Assembly (NCBI GenBank): GCA_033558025.1
Contig: JAUCEF010000014.1
Location: 3,162,001-3,226,000, forward strand
DNA from: Phytophthora sp. 'mugwort'
Taxonomy: Eukaryota > Oomycota > Peronosporomycetes > Peronosporales > Peronosporaceae
DNA: 64,000 bases
Direction: 5' to 3'
Shown here: one piece after another, positions 50,981 to 61,306 of the stretch
Layout: every line of letters starts with the position of its first letter
Numbering within the stretch: the stretch's first letter is position 1
Translations under genes and position numbers: made by a program
The notes under the pieces: model-generated
What the model was told of the DNA's origin: nothing
What the model saw: the letters and a program-made list of their open reading frames with translations, nothing else
Database searches by the model: none

Positions 50981-52674
50981 ATGAGTGGCCCGGACATATT
51001 GTTCACTTTTCGAAAAGCGCAAGGCATGGGGAGGCCACGAATCAACGGAGATGGCCGTAAGCCGAATCGTGGCCTACATTCGTCGTTCTCGTACACGTTT
51101 AAGTGGAACTGCATAAGTCCTTCCTCGCCACGGATGAGGATGAGCTAGATGCTACGATTGTGGAGTTTTTGGCGAACAGAGTCCCATGTCCATGCGAAAG
51201 AAGAAGAAACTTGCTAGAAAGTGGCTTACTAACCGAATAGATTTTTTTGCGATGTGTATAAAGGGAAAGGAGGCACTCCGGTGACATCGAGCGCGAGGAG
51301 TTGCTACGGTGCTCAGCAAGACAGCTGAAGAGCAGCTCGTGCAGTGATCAAAAAAAAGTATGAGGCGTGATGACATCCTAGTTTCTCTAAACATGCTGTG
51401 TATAAAGGTCTCGCGATTGCTAAGGAAACGGCTCTATCGAGCCAACACTTTCGTGCTTCTGATACCTGGTCGCGGCGTTTTATGCGGCGCCATCGTTTTT
51501 CTATCGGAGCTCGCACTTGAGCTAGTCAGACCACACAGCCTGATGCGAAACTCGCAGCACAGGCGTTTAGCGCAATTGTCCGCCGTGTCTGGTTGAAAAG
51601 GTCATATCACAGGTATTTAACGCTGACCAAACTGGTACGTGATGATAGTACGCAATTTGAATTAAATTATGTGGCTGTTATTCTAATAATATGTTTGTCT
51701 ATCTGGAGTAGCGGTCTTCTTTGAGTACCTGCCACGCAGAACTATTGCGCGCCGCAACTCGCGAACCGTTTGGATTAAGTGTGGTGGGAAGGAGAAGGAG
51801 CGCGCTTCAGCGATGCTGTTAGCAAAATTGGCAGGGGTGAAATATTCCCCGTTTCTCATTTACAAGAGCTCACCAGCTACAACTGCAAAGACAAGGGACG
51901 AAAACAAGGCGCGGCATCATGGATTTGGACGGCGCTGTGGAAGGAGGTCAGCGCCCTTCAGGTATCGATTGCGTGTCGTATCTATGGCAATGCAAACGTG
52001 GACTTCTGAGCTTTCTATCGTTTCCGCAAGCGCCACTTCGCCGATAGAAAGAACCGCGACAATTTGGTACTCTTGTTATTGGACGACTTCTCCGGCCATT
52101 GGACACAAGAAGTCGTCCAATATGCAGCTTCTATTGGTGTTGTCCTGATAAAAGTGCCACATCGCTATACTTACGTATGTCAACCCGCTGACATACCCTG
52201 GAAGAAGCCCCAAAAAGGACGGGCTTCGTCGGCGGTGGGTAGCACACCTCCAAGCTGAAATTAACCAGGCATCGAATGGAAGAGACAGAGAGATTGGAGG
52301 TGTCAGAGCAGGCCCAAGAATCTGCTGCGGCGGCCGAGATCGCAGGGTGCATGGGAACGGCACTCTCCACAGCGTCCGGCGTAAGCGTTGTGCCCAGCGC
52401 TTGGAGAGCGCGCGATCCAGCAGCGAGTTCTGACCCTGATTCGGAAATATCACGTGATGAAGTTATGGTACCGCAGCGACGCAAGCTGTGCTCAAAGCAC
52501 TCCGGGTTTCAGTTGCAGGTCCCTAAGCGCGCGCAAATTGCTCAATGGATTGCCGACGCTTGGGGAGCCTTGACGTCTGCGGCCATCATTAGCGGCTTCG
52601 GCAAGGCTGGGCACTCAACGACACCCGGCGCCCGTTGGAGAGTCATCGCCCTGAACCAGAGGACCTCAGCGTGA
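50981..52674 (+). mobile_element. Decayed pogo-like DNA transposon
   Basis: A transposase can be followed through several frame changes: start MSGPDILFTFRKAQGMGRPR; VEFLANRV; KKKLARKWLTNRIDFF; VFNADQT (first DDE acid region); a 77-nt intron-like gap (51635-51711, GTACGT...TAG); VFFEYLPRRTIARRN, TVWIKCGGKEKERASAM; LVLLLLDDFSGHWTQEVVQY; VPHRYTYVCQPADIPW; RRWVAHLQAEINQA; and RAQIAQWIADAWGALTS with IISGFGKAGH. These are pogo/Tigger DDE_1 motifs in order. Stops and frameshifts make it inactive. It is not closely similar to the intact gene at 44315. TIRs were not located by eye. Confidence 0.75.
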
Positions 52675-53684
52675 TCATCGATGCTCTGCCTCGCATCACA
52701 GGACGGAAACGTATGCAAACCCCAGCTCGACTCCAGCGACGACGCTTGCAGCGTGCGCAGCGATGAAATATTTAGTAGCAGCGACAGTGAGGCGCCTGTT
52801 ACTCTGAGACGAGTGTCAATGTGTAAGACTTCAACGCGTTTTCAACTATTTCATACATATCATTTCTCTACAGCACGCAAACACAATGATCCACACAAGT
52901 TAGTCCTCATATGCGCTACAGCCCTGGGATTACACATAGCGCTAGCTATCGTACCCTTGTAGATGCATCCCAAAGCGCACCGCCGTCGCCGCAGCCGTCT
53001 CCGAGAAAACGTCGCGTGCATACGACCATTTGCTCTCCCTGTTTGACTGCGACTGTGAACTGTGGGATGAGTGCTTTGCATTACTGTGCGCTTTGCTAAG
53101 TACGTGTACATCGCTCCGTCAACGGAAACCTGTACACCTAACCCGGACGTGTACATTGGTGACGCTTCTAACAGGGGGAATACGGTACATGTACGTGAGC
53201 GACCCGGGTATCATGCAAGTGACGCTATACAGTACGTCGTCACCCCGATGATTTGGCCCTGAGAAGCGTAAAGGACACAAGAGGGAGGCGAGATTCCGTT
53301 GCTACGCGAGTTGGCGACGCCGTTCACGGCGATCGGCATGGTCACCGTCAAGGTTACGGCTGTTTTGATGCTCTTCAAGACCAGCGCATTCAAGGTAGCG
53401 CGCGTGATGTCGCCCGATGCATCGAGTCTGCGAGACGCGTCGACGCGTTTCGCAGCTACATATACTATTTAAACTGGTCAATGCTGCTACTTCGACGTGG
53501 ACAAGTTCTGGTACGTGGACAAGTTGCACTTCATCCCGCCTATAATACATCTCGCTCTGATTGCCCTGCCGCGACTGGCGAAGTATACGTTTTCGCGTAT
53601 AGTACAGTAGCAAAGAACTGAGTCAACCGGACGGTATGTATTTGGACCGATAGCACTTCAGTTTTCTGCACGAAGCAGAACAAG
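52675..53684. other. Intergenic after the transposon
   Basis: Short unrelated ORFs; no domain recognised. The end is the leader of the 2H-like gene. Confidence 0.5.
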
Positions 53685-54605
53685 ATGAGCGCTACGGACT
53701 GCGCCGAACAGGAAGCGTTGTGGCGCCAGCAGCGCGCCGAACTCTACGAGGAGCTATACGAGGGCGGCAAGCAGGCGCTCAACCGCGAAGGCGTACGCAA
53801 GACCAGGTGCGTCCACCGCGATGGATAGGGCATGTCCAACACTGGTAGACAACTGACTGACATGTCTCGATGCCGACGCAGGCAAAACTTCGTGCCTGGT
53901 CCGACGCTCGAGTCCAAGCCATACGTATTCCCCAATGGGAACGACGGAGTGGCGCTTATCTGCGCTCCGATACCCGTCGAAATGGCGGAACGCTGCCATG
54001 CCATTGGCAAGGAGCTGACGGATCTGCTGCCGCGCGAACCTGAGACTGACAACGCCGTGGCCTGCGTGACGCACCGCGAGCTCATGCACATCACGCTGTT
54101 CCACACGTCACACCCGGGCGATCTGGCTCCAAACGCGAGATTGCGTTTCCCGCAGGACGTGGCACAGCTCAAGAGCATGTGCACGCGCTTCGCGCCGTTC
54201 CGCATGGCGCCCGTGAAAGTGCTCATGGCCTCGTCGGGTGCCATCATCATGCTATTCGAGTGTCTACCGCCCACCGAGAAGCTCGGCGACGATGTCGTCA
54301 ATGCCCACGCTGAGTTCTCGGTGGACCACATCCGACGCATGGCCAAGGAGACCTTTTCATATGCCCCCAAGACGGACACGCGCGTGATCATCCACTCGAC
54401 GCTCGGGCGCGTGCTGTCGCCTGATGCCCGCGACGCCGACCTGGACCGCCTGCGCGCCCGCTGCGACGAGATCACGGCCGAGCTGGCGGCCGACCCGCAG
54501 CCAGCGCTCTTCGACAAGCTCTGGTTCGTCGAGGAGACCCACAACCTGTCCCCGCAGGGCCCTAAAACCGAGGTGCCGCTGCTCGGCGGCGTGCAGCAGC
54601 AGTAA
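53685..54605 (+). CDS. 2H phosphoesterase-like protein, 2 exons
   Basis: Exons 53685-53806 and 53882-54605 (intron 75 nt, GTGCGT...GCAG); 281 aa. Two hydrophobic-H-x-T motifs, MHITLF (His 110, Thr 112) and IHSTLG (His 212, Thr 214), are spaced about 100 residues apart with beta-rich sequence around (MAPVKVLMASSGAIIMLFEC), the signature of LigT-like 2H phosphoesterases that act on 2',3'-cyclic or 2'-5' phosphates. The N-terminal helix (EALWRQQRAELYEELYEGGK) is unusual. The substrate is unknown. The assignment rests on the motif pair. Confidence 0.7.
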
Positions 54606-55419
54606 CACGTACTTAAGTAAGCGGCAGGGAAGCGGACCTGCCATGCATGGCCCTGAACGTCAAGTCTTGCTGTCCAGGCATGTTCATCTAGAGTACACAT
54701 TAGTCAGCATCAAACACTAGCGAAATACTACAATAAATGTTTGTATGAACTTGTAGCTGAAGCGGAGGCAGTGTACATGTAGCAGAGATGCCAGCGAAGC
54801 CTTGATGATGGTGCTGGGAGCGCGATGTTACCGACTGCAAAATACTGGTGCAGCGTACTGTAATGTTGAAGCGCTTGGTCGTCACCGTTTGTGTGTGCAC
54901 ACCAATCGAACAGCACAGAACGAACATGGGGTCCTCTGAAGCCATCTTAACCGACCGACCGTGCCGTCAAACTCAAACCACATATACTCATCCTAAGATA
55001 GTGATAGGAGGCAACCCGACCGGCTGCAGAAGAGACGATGCACGCTGGAAGCTCGCAGCTCGCTGGTCACCGCTTCACCGTCGTTCGACAGGTGCGAGGA
55101 GGGCAAGGCGATGGCTTCCTGGCACCCAAGCCGGGAAGGATGGCGACGAGAAACGATGAAGATGGCAATGGAGAGTGAAATGCCTTGGGACCCAAGTTGG
55201 CGCCATCTTGCGTCGAACTTTGTGGCTATGTGTCGGCGTGTCAAAAGGAGGCGACGAGATGCAATTGAAATAATTTTCAAATTATGATTTTACGGTTATG
55301 GACTGGGCACAAGCGCCGACGAAGACTGAAGCTCGCGCCATCGCCGCGTCGGTATAAACTAGGGGGAGCACCTGCGTAGTGCATGTTGCTGCGGGGGTGA
55401 ACTGTGCGTATGAAGGTGA
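54606..55419. other. Intergenic, nothing recognised
   Basis: No ORF with recognisable composition. The two flanking genes are convergent here. Confidence 0.5.
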
Positions 55420-55833
55420 TTATGCATGCACTTGCTGTTGGCGCTGCGCCACGACCTGCGCCACGAGGGCCGCTAAGTCCCTTAGCTGCGCGGACGCGTC
55501 CATCACTTGCGCCTCCATGCGCCGCACCGAATTCTTAAGCCCGTCAAGGTCGGCGCGACGTCGCCGCTTGGCGGCCGCCATCGCCTCCTCCTCCTCGTGT
55601 ACGAAGTCATCTTCGACCTCGAAGCTGCTGTCACTGTCGTCACTCGAGCTCTCGCCCGAGGTCGCTTCGGCGGTGCTGCTGAGGCTGGCGTCACACTCAT
55701 CTTCCGGCTTCACAGGACTGCTCGCGGTCGTAAATGCGCCGTTGCGGCGCCGCTTGTAGCTGAGCCCGCGCGGCTGCATGGCGGGTGACATGGCGAACGA
55801 TGACGACTGGGAATCCATGGGGCAATAGTGCAT
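55420..55833 (-). CDS. Small acidic coiled-coil protein, possibly nuclear
   Basis: 137 aa, intronless, ATG at 55833 (alternative ATG at MDSQSSS, five codons in). It has a basic patch YKRRRNG, an acidic/Ser middle (SGESSSDDSDSSFEVEDD), then KRRRRADLDGLKNSVRRMEA and a leucine/Ala coiled coil to the end. The basic-then-coil layout recalls bZIP-like factors but no asparagine-centred DNA-binding signature is present. The high-GC reading frame, intact length and clear composition support a gene. Function unknown. Confidence 0.6.
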   Translation of the reverse strand: MHYCPMDSQSSSFAMSPAMQPRGLSYKRRRNGAFTTASSPVKPEDECDASLSSTAEATSGESSSDDSDSSFEVEDDFVHEEEEAMAAAKRRRRADLDGLKNSVRRMEAQVMDASAQLRDLAALVAQVVAQRQQQVHA

Positions 55834-57021
55834 TGCCTGCTTGCTGCTTTGGGAGTGTTGCTGGCTGTTGTTTCTGGATCAACGCAAACCAGGTAAACGC
55901 TTGAACGCACGATGGGAACTGGCGGTCGGCCATCGAGCCTCGCTGAGCAGCGAAGTCGCTGGGCTTCCGGCCGGTTATAAAAAAATGCGCCGGGGCTTGG
56001 TGGCCGGTCGGTCTATGCAGTGCAAAGTCATTTGGAGAAAGTATACTTTTCGATTCCTTCGTCATCCGGTCGGTCGGAAAAGCTGCCACCCCGATATACC
56101 GACATGGATTTATCAGAAGATGAATTCGGCTGCAGAATCAACCTCGCGATAGCGACCACCGCTCGACCCGGTTCTGGCGCCGGCCTGTCTTGTGTCGGTC
56201 GTCTTCCCCACGTCAAAGAGCTTGGGTTCACTAAGAAACCCGCTCTGGTCGGAGGCGGCCACTTTGCCTCGGTGCGCTCCAGGTCGGTCGGAATATAAGA
56301 TTTTGTATGCATCTAGATCGGCCAGCGGGGCCGAATTCGGCATCCTTCGCCACGTCGCCGCCAGTGACGAACCGCTGCGAGCCTACTAGTGAAACGAAAG
56401 CCATTGGCTCGATTTGGTTCGGAGCGTACCTACCGATCCACTACGCACTTAAGCATTTGCCCGAATGGTCGTCGTACAGTAAGCGTAGCGAGTGGGGCAG
56501 GAATACAGTACTACATGTATTAATACAGCAGGCGATAGTTACATAATATGGCTCGACTCAGCTCAGGCTATAGCAGCAGCATGCTATGCAGCTGATTCAA
56601 CTGAGGCTTAAGTCCATGATGTCCACCCCTTCTTGGTCATTCGTGGTCGCCAGGCGAAGCTTCGTTGTCGCTTTGAAGTGCCTTGCCGTCCACACTGAGT
56701 TCGCATCGTCGTTGATACGGATCTAGCATGTGAAGCGGAACTTCTTGGAGCACCCGCCGTTGAACGTATTTACATTCCGTCTGGCTCTGCTGAAACAATG
56801 TTCTTATCAGCCTCGATGGTGCAGTGGCATACCCGTTCATGACCGCACTATATCGAGCGCCGAGGCTGTTTCGCCATCTCTTTCATATCGGAACTTTGAA
56901 GAAATCTGCTCTAAAGCTTACTTAATACCTACTCAACAAAATAAAGTATCATCATGAAGTATCATGCGTGAAAGGTCGCGATCGTAGTCTCGAAGCTCTT
57001 CAATCCAAGCACACCGAGGCA
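55834..57021. other. Intergenic, no gene recognised
   Basis: Contains several ggtcggtc-type short repeats (55990-56290) and the palindrome gccgaattcggc (56330-56341), but no credible reading frame. The last part is the transporter promoter; TTTCATATCGGAACTTT near 56882 resembles an Inr/FPR. Confidence 0.45.
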
Positions 57022-58626
57022 ATGCTAGGGAACGACGACGTGCTGTGCGTGGCGCTGCTGTTCTGCGCCACCTTCGGCGTGGGATCAATGAGCTTCGGAT
57101 CCATCTTCGCGGCCGCGGGACCCGTGCTAGCCGCTATGGGTGTCTACTTCATATCGGCCTGTAACCTCCACGCAAGGTGTGGAAAGGCACAAAGAGATCC
57201 TTTGCTCCCATTTTGCGGTCGACTGATCCCCTTAAATGTATTATGCAACTGCAGTGTCGCAATTAGCAAGTCGTTGATGGTGGCGCCTGTGAACGTGCGA
57301 ACTTTCAGCGATCTCGGCTACTTCGCGTTCGGAGAGACTGGTCGCCGCATTATTCTGCTGTCTGAGTGTGGTGCGTGCTTCCTGAGCCCCATCGCCTTCC
57401 TCATTCTGGGTGGTACCATCTTGTTACCGTGTCTGTTCGAGGGTACCGTAGCCGGGGAACTCTGGAGCCCTACGCAATGGATCATCGTCATGAGTATGGG
57501 TGTGCTGCCCGTGATTTTGATCCCGACACTGAAAGCTGCAGCTCCGTTGGCCTACGTGGGCGGCCTCGTAGCTGTGCTAGCAGACGCCATTTGTATCATT
57601 TACAGTCTCCGGAACATCCAGCCTTCGCCTCGAGAGACACAGATTCAGATCCATCACGCCATTCAGACTTTCGGCACCATCATGTTCGCCACGGGCACAG
57701 CCATCATCATCCCGCCCATTCAGAGACAGCATACGGATCCAGCTCGGCTAGCTAACCTGGTGTCACTCACACTACTCTTTATCACGTCTATTTACATGCT
57801 CATTGGAGTCGTGACGTACTATCAGTTTGGCTGCACCGCGCCTGCGACGCTACTGGACCAACTGCCCGAAGCAAGCTCGGCGCGGAAATTTGCCTCGGCA
57901 CTGATGCTGGCTCACATTACGATCGCATTTCCGTTGCTACTGAACCCCACCCTATTCGACATGGAGCGTTATATCCTCGATAAGGACGCAGACCACGAGG
58001 TGCTTCAACAAACGTTGAGTCTTCGTGCTGCGAAAGCTGCTGCCACGTCGGATCAGAGCAATCCAATCCTCGCAAACACAGGAGCCATTGGTACGCCCGT
58101 CCCTCCTAAGACTACACCCATTCTCGAAGAAGAAGGGTTTCTATACGGCAACAGTACTCCGTACTTCCAAGCAACGTCACCACCTCCGAGTGATAATGGC
58201 GAGCATGGCCACGCAGGCGAGGCCTATACAACCTCCGATCGTCTGTGCAGTGGATTAATTCGGACGATCACAGTGTGGTCCCAGGCCTTCCTCGCCATCA
58301 TGTTTCAAGCTTCTTTCATCGATATCTTGAGTTTAATTGGGGCCACAGCAGTCACAGCCTCTTGCATGATCATGCCATGCTTGTGCTACCTCCGCGTCCA
58401 CCCGATCGCCACGCACACGTTCAAAGGCAAATGTGACCGCTTTGTGTGCCACGTGACGATCATCAGCAGTATTGTGCTCGGCATCTACTGCGCGCTCATC
58501 GCCGTCAGCAACATCAGTCGGGACATGCAGCACTTCCGTCTGTTCCAAGCCGCCAACACGGACATGGCCGCAAACGCCACCCTCGTCAATGAATACCCCT
58601 ACTGCCACGAAGGTGAACAGAACTGA
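57022..58626 (+). CDS. AAAP-family amino-acid transporter, 2 exons
   Basis: Exons 57022-57176 and 57255-58626 (the 78-nt intron is in frame and could be read through); 508 aa if the start is ATG 57022 (MLGNDDVLCVALLFCATFGV). A GTG at 56968 would add 18 residues. Joining gives NLHASVAISKSLMVAP, matching the family, while the unspliced insert is not. About 11 membrane helices (for example AFLILGGTILLPCLFEG, WIIVMSMGVLPVILIPT, FASALMLAHITIAFPLLLNP) and a variable loop (residues about 330-400) fit an amino acid/auxin permease. It probably imports amino acids, coupled to H+. It is convergent with ARL16 (69 bp). Confidence 0.85.
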   Translation: MLGNDDVLCVALLFCATFGVGSMSFGSIFAAAGPVLAAMGVYFISACNLHARCGKAQRDPLLPFCGRLIPLNVLCNCSVAISKSLMVAPVNVRTFSDLGYFAFGETGRRIILLSECGACFLSPIAFLILGGTILLPCLFEGTVAGELWSPTQWIIVMSMGVLPVILIPTLKAAAPLAYVGGLVAVLADAICIIYSLRNIQPSPRETQIQIHHAIQTFGTIMFATGTAIIIPPIQRQHTDPARLANLVSLTLLFITSIYMLIGVVTYYQFGCTAPATLLDQLPEASSARKFASALMLAHITIAFPLLLNPTLFDMERYILDKDADHEVLQQTLSLRAAKAAATSDQSNPILANTGAIGTPVPPKTTPILEEEGFLYGNSTPYFQATSPPPSDNGEHGHAGEAYTTSDRLCSGLIRTITVWSQAFLAIMFQASFIDILSLIGATAVTASCMIMPCLCYLRVHPIATHTFKGKCDRFVCHVTIISSIVLGIYCALIAVSNISRDMQHFRLFQAANTDMAANATLVNEYPYCHEGEQN

Positions 58627-58694
58627 GAGAAGAAAACGTGTTTCAACATAAATTGTGATCATTAATCGCCTAGTTTTGCGTTGTTACACGTCGA

Positions 58695-59429
58695 CTAGTC
58701 CACTACGGGATGCACTCGCATATCACTAGCGGAATTCTGCCTTCCTATTGTACGGTAACCACCACTAAACCCACTGAGCCCGCTAAGACCAATGCCTGGA
58801 CTGTTTCCTAAGAAGATGTTACTGCTGATAACTTGGCCGAGCCACTTGAGGATCTGCTCGACATTCTCCCCCGTGAGAGCGCTGGTTTTGATGATCTGTA
58901 CGGGGCCGCTGTCAGTTTCTGCCAGAAGACGGTCAAAGCACAAATATGTTTGTAGAATGGTGTCATCGACCACGAAGCCGGCATCGATTTGATTGATCAC
59001 CAAGAGTTTGGGCTTGCGTCGCATTTCGTCTACACTCAGAATGGAGAAGAACTCGATGGCTGCTGCTGCCAACTGTGTGGCGTTGCTGGCGTCGACCAGG
59101 AAGAGCCAAAACTGGCAGGATTCGAAGTATGACGGCCACATTGGCAGCAATTGACCACCAACCTCTCGTAACATGCAGACTTTCCCTCCGTCTACCGGTA
59201 GCGACCAGTGCTCGACGCCTACACTCGGCTGCGTGTTGGGGTCAACGACATAGTCGGCGTCCTTGCTTCCGTCGTCTTTGTCTGCGCTGTAGCTGCTGCA
59301 AGGGCTCGATACGAAGGCCACAATTCGCTCCAGCACAGTCTTCTGTTTGCGCACAAGCTGCGCCGTGAGTTGTCGGAGAAGCAGCGTCTTGCCGGCGCCG
59401 TCTAGTCCGAGTACGAGGCCAATCCTCAT
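58695..59429 (-). CDS. ARL16: ARL16-like small GTPase
   Basis: 244 aa, intronless, ATG at 59429 (MRIGLVLGLDGAGKTLLLRQ, P-loop GLDGAGKT). The order TQPSVGVEHW (switch 1), CMLREVGGQLLPMWPSYFES (switch 2) and FLVDASNATQLAAAAIEFFS then LLVINQID matches ARL16 rather than ARF: switch 2 reads REVGG in place of DxGG, and the guanine-specificity motif is NQID instead of NKxD. It is longer than human ARL16, having an acidic/Ser insert (about 43-65). ARL16 acts in Golgi-to-cilium traffic, so with IFT46 it fits a flagellated life stage. A glycine-rich tail follows the G domain. Confidence 0.85.
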   Translation of the reverse strand: MRIGLVLGLDGAGKTLLLRQLTAQLVRKQKTVLERIVAFVSSPCSSYSADKDDGSKDADYVVDPNTQPSVGVEHWSLPVDGGKVCMLREVGGQLLPMWPSYFESCQFWLFLVDASNATQLAAAAIEFFSILSVDEMRRKPKLLVINQIDAGFVVDDTILQTYLCFDRLLAETDSGPVQIIKTSALTGENVEQILKWLGQVISSNIFLGNSPGIGLSGLSGFSGGYRTIGRQNSASDMRVHPVVD

Positions 59430-61306
59430 TCTTTCGAGAGCTCGACCTTAGAATAGGTTTGCTTGGGCGACGTTTCATACTTGAATTTTGTGGCAGGAGG
59501 TAGAAGACAGGAGGCATGGAGGCCACAGGCTTAAGCTGTAAGTATTCACGTGAACAACCTGCACTCACAGAGCCAGGAGCTAGCGAGTGCCGCAACAGCA
59601 CGATGAGCTTGCGTGCTCTGGCAAAAATCCTATTCGCGACTTACGACCTGGCGGAGACGACCAAGTTTCGAGAGCCGTACACCACTTGCGACACCGACGA
59701 CGCATCCTACACTGCACGACACGGTTCGTGTGGCACGAGGGATGTCGGGCCCAGCCAGATGTAGGGATTACCCATGTGCTTCAACTTGCCGCGTGTCGTT
59801 TCAATGTCGTCAGAGCTTCGCGCGACATTGCAATGGCTTGCCCGTGCTCTCGTCCCACATGGCGTGTCCGATTGCAACGCGTCCGGGGTGTTAATGGCGG
59901 CGCTTGTCACCCTCGAAGCAGGTTACGAGGAGGAGGCGACGTCAGCAGACGAGCATCCAACGGATCAACCAGCATCACGAATAGTGATTCACGATGCCTT
60001 GACGCCTGTGGGTGGTCCGCCCCCAGCCTATCGTAAGCCTATTTTCATCACGTGTCCTCGAAAGTCTCATCTGCACGTGGGACCGATGCCGGTCGTCGAA
60101 GGACCCACCCTGGCAGGGCTCCTGCCTCGACACTCGCCTCATCGCAAGTCACCGTCTCGAGCTTGTTGCAGTTGCCACAGTTGGACGGTACCCGGATAAA
60201 AGTCTTTCGCTAGGAGGAAGAGCCGTCAGCACTTGCATGTACTATGGTATACGGTACGGTGCCTCTCGGGAGCACGGCTATCCACAACGTGAAGCTCTTC
60301 AACTGCAGGAGGACGGGTCCTGTCGTAGGGTCTTTCATGCATCTCCGTAAGCCTCGCGAGCCCACAAACAACGAGGCACGATCCAAGAGAGCGCGAGAGC
60401 CTCCAGCCGGCAGTGGCGAGCAAAGGCAGCGAGGACGCTAGACATGAGCTGAACTCGCATACCGGTACCATTTCTTGCTGTTGCATTGTAAATTTGGGTT
60501 CTTTTTGCATGGTCTCTCGTCTGCTGCACGTTTGGACCACTACATCAGTAAGCAATCACCACAAAACGGGCTGAAAATGAATAAAAGTTCCCATTCGCTA
60601 CGAGACGGCAATGAACACCAACACGGGTGCTACTGCGGTTCGGCTACAGTAGAGCTCTCTACACTTTCTGACACAGCGATGCTCTCTTCCTTTTGCCGGA
60701 TGCACCGATCTGGGAACGACGGCTCTCGAATGTTCAGTGGTATCCGATATTCAAAGTGCATTACAATAGTGCAAAATAGTGAGCAACTGTCGTACTGCTT
60801 GATTTCTAGTTAGCTTTGCTCAAGTCGGGGGAAGTATATTCTGCTAGAGCTGTTGGTTACATATCTGTCTCTCGGTGACCTCCAAAACGATCGCGTTACG
60901 GTGTGATTATCTGAACTACTTAAAAGTATCGGTTCAGCAAGTCTGCCCCATTTCTTCGAAAATGGGTCGTCCTACACATCTCTTGCACTTTCGGGTGATA
61001 GGGGTCGTGTGCAACACTCCGGCCAGCCTTTCCCGCCATACAAACTTTCAGTCATTATTGGGCCAGCAGTACAAACGCGCAGGTCGAGCCGCTCCCCTGG
61101 CCGCCGCGCTGGCGCTCAGTTTCCGACTCGAGCGAGTGCGGCGCGAGCGACTTCACGGGACGAGCACCAGCACAAGCTTCCGCCCTTCACTTTCCGCCGG
61201 CATCTCGGCCGGAAAGTATCAACAGGCAACTGCAACAGGCAAAAAAGGCAACTTACAGGTTTCCCGGTCGCGTCCACTGAGTGGATCCACCCGTCCGCAG
61301 CCACGA
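59430..61306. other. Intergenic with weak ORFs
   Basis: An ORF from the ATG at 59516 (MEATGLSCKYSREQPAL) to 59764 and another at 59774-60199 could be exons or leftovers, but have no recognised domain. The last 250 bp is the GC-rich FYVE leader. Confidence 0.4.

Noticed and set aside
56330..56341. gccgaattcggc palindrome as a possible operator
   Set aside because: Single short palindrome containing a common hexamer, no partner gene or second copy.
59516..60199. Two neighbouring ORFs that could be exons of a gene
   Set aside because: The junction could not be joined with good splice signals and neither part shows a domain.
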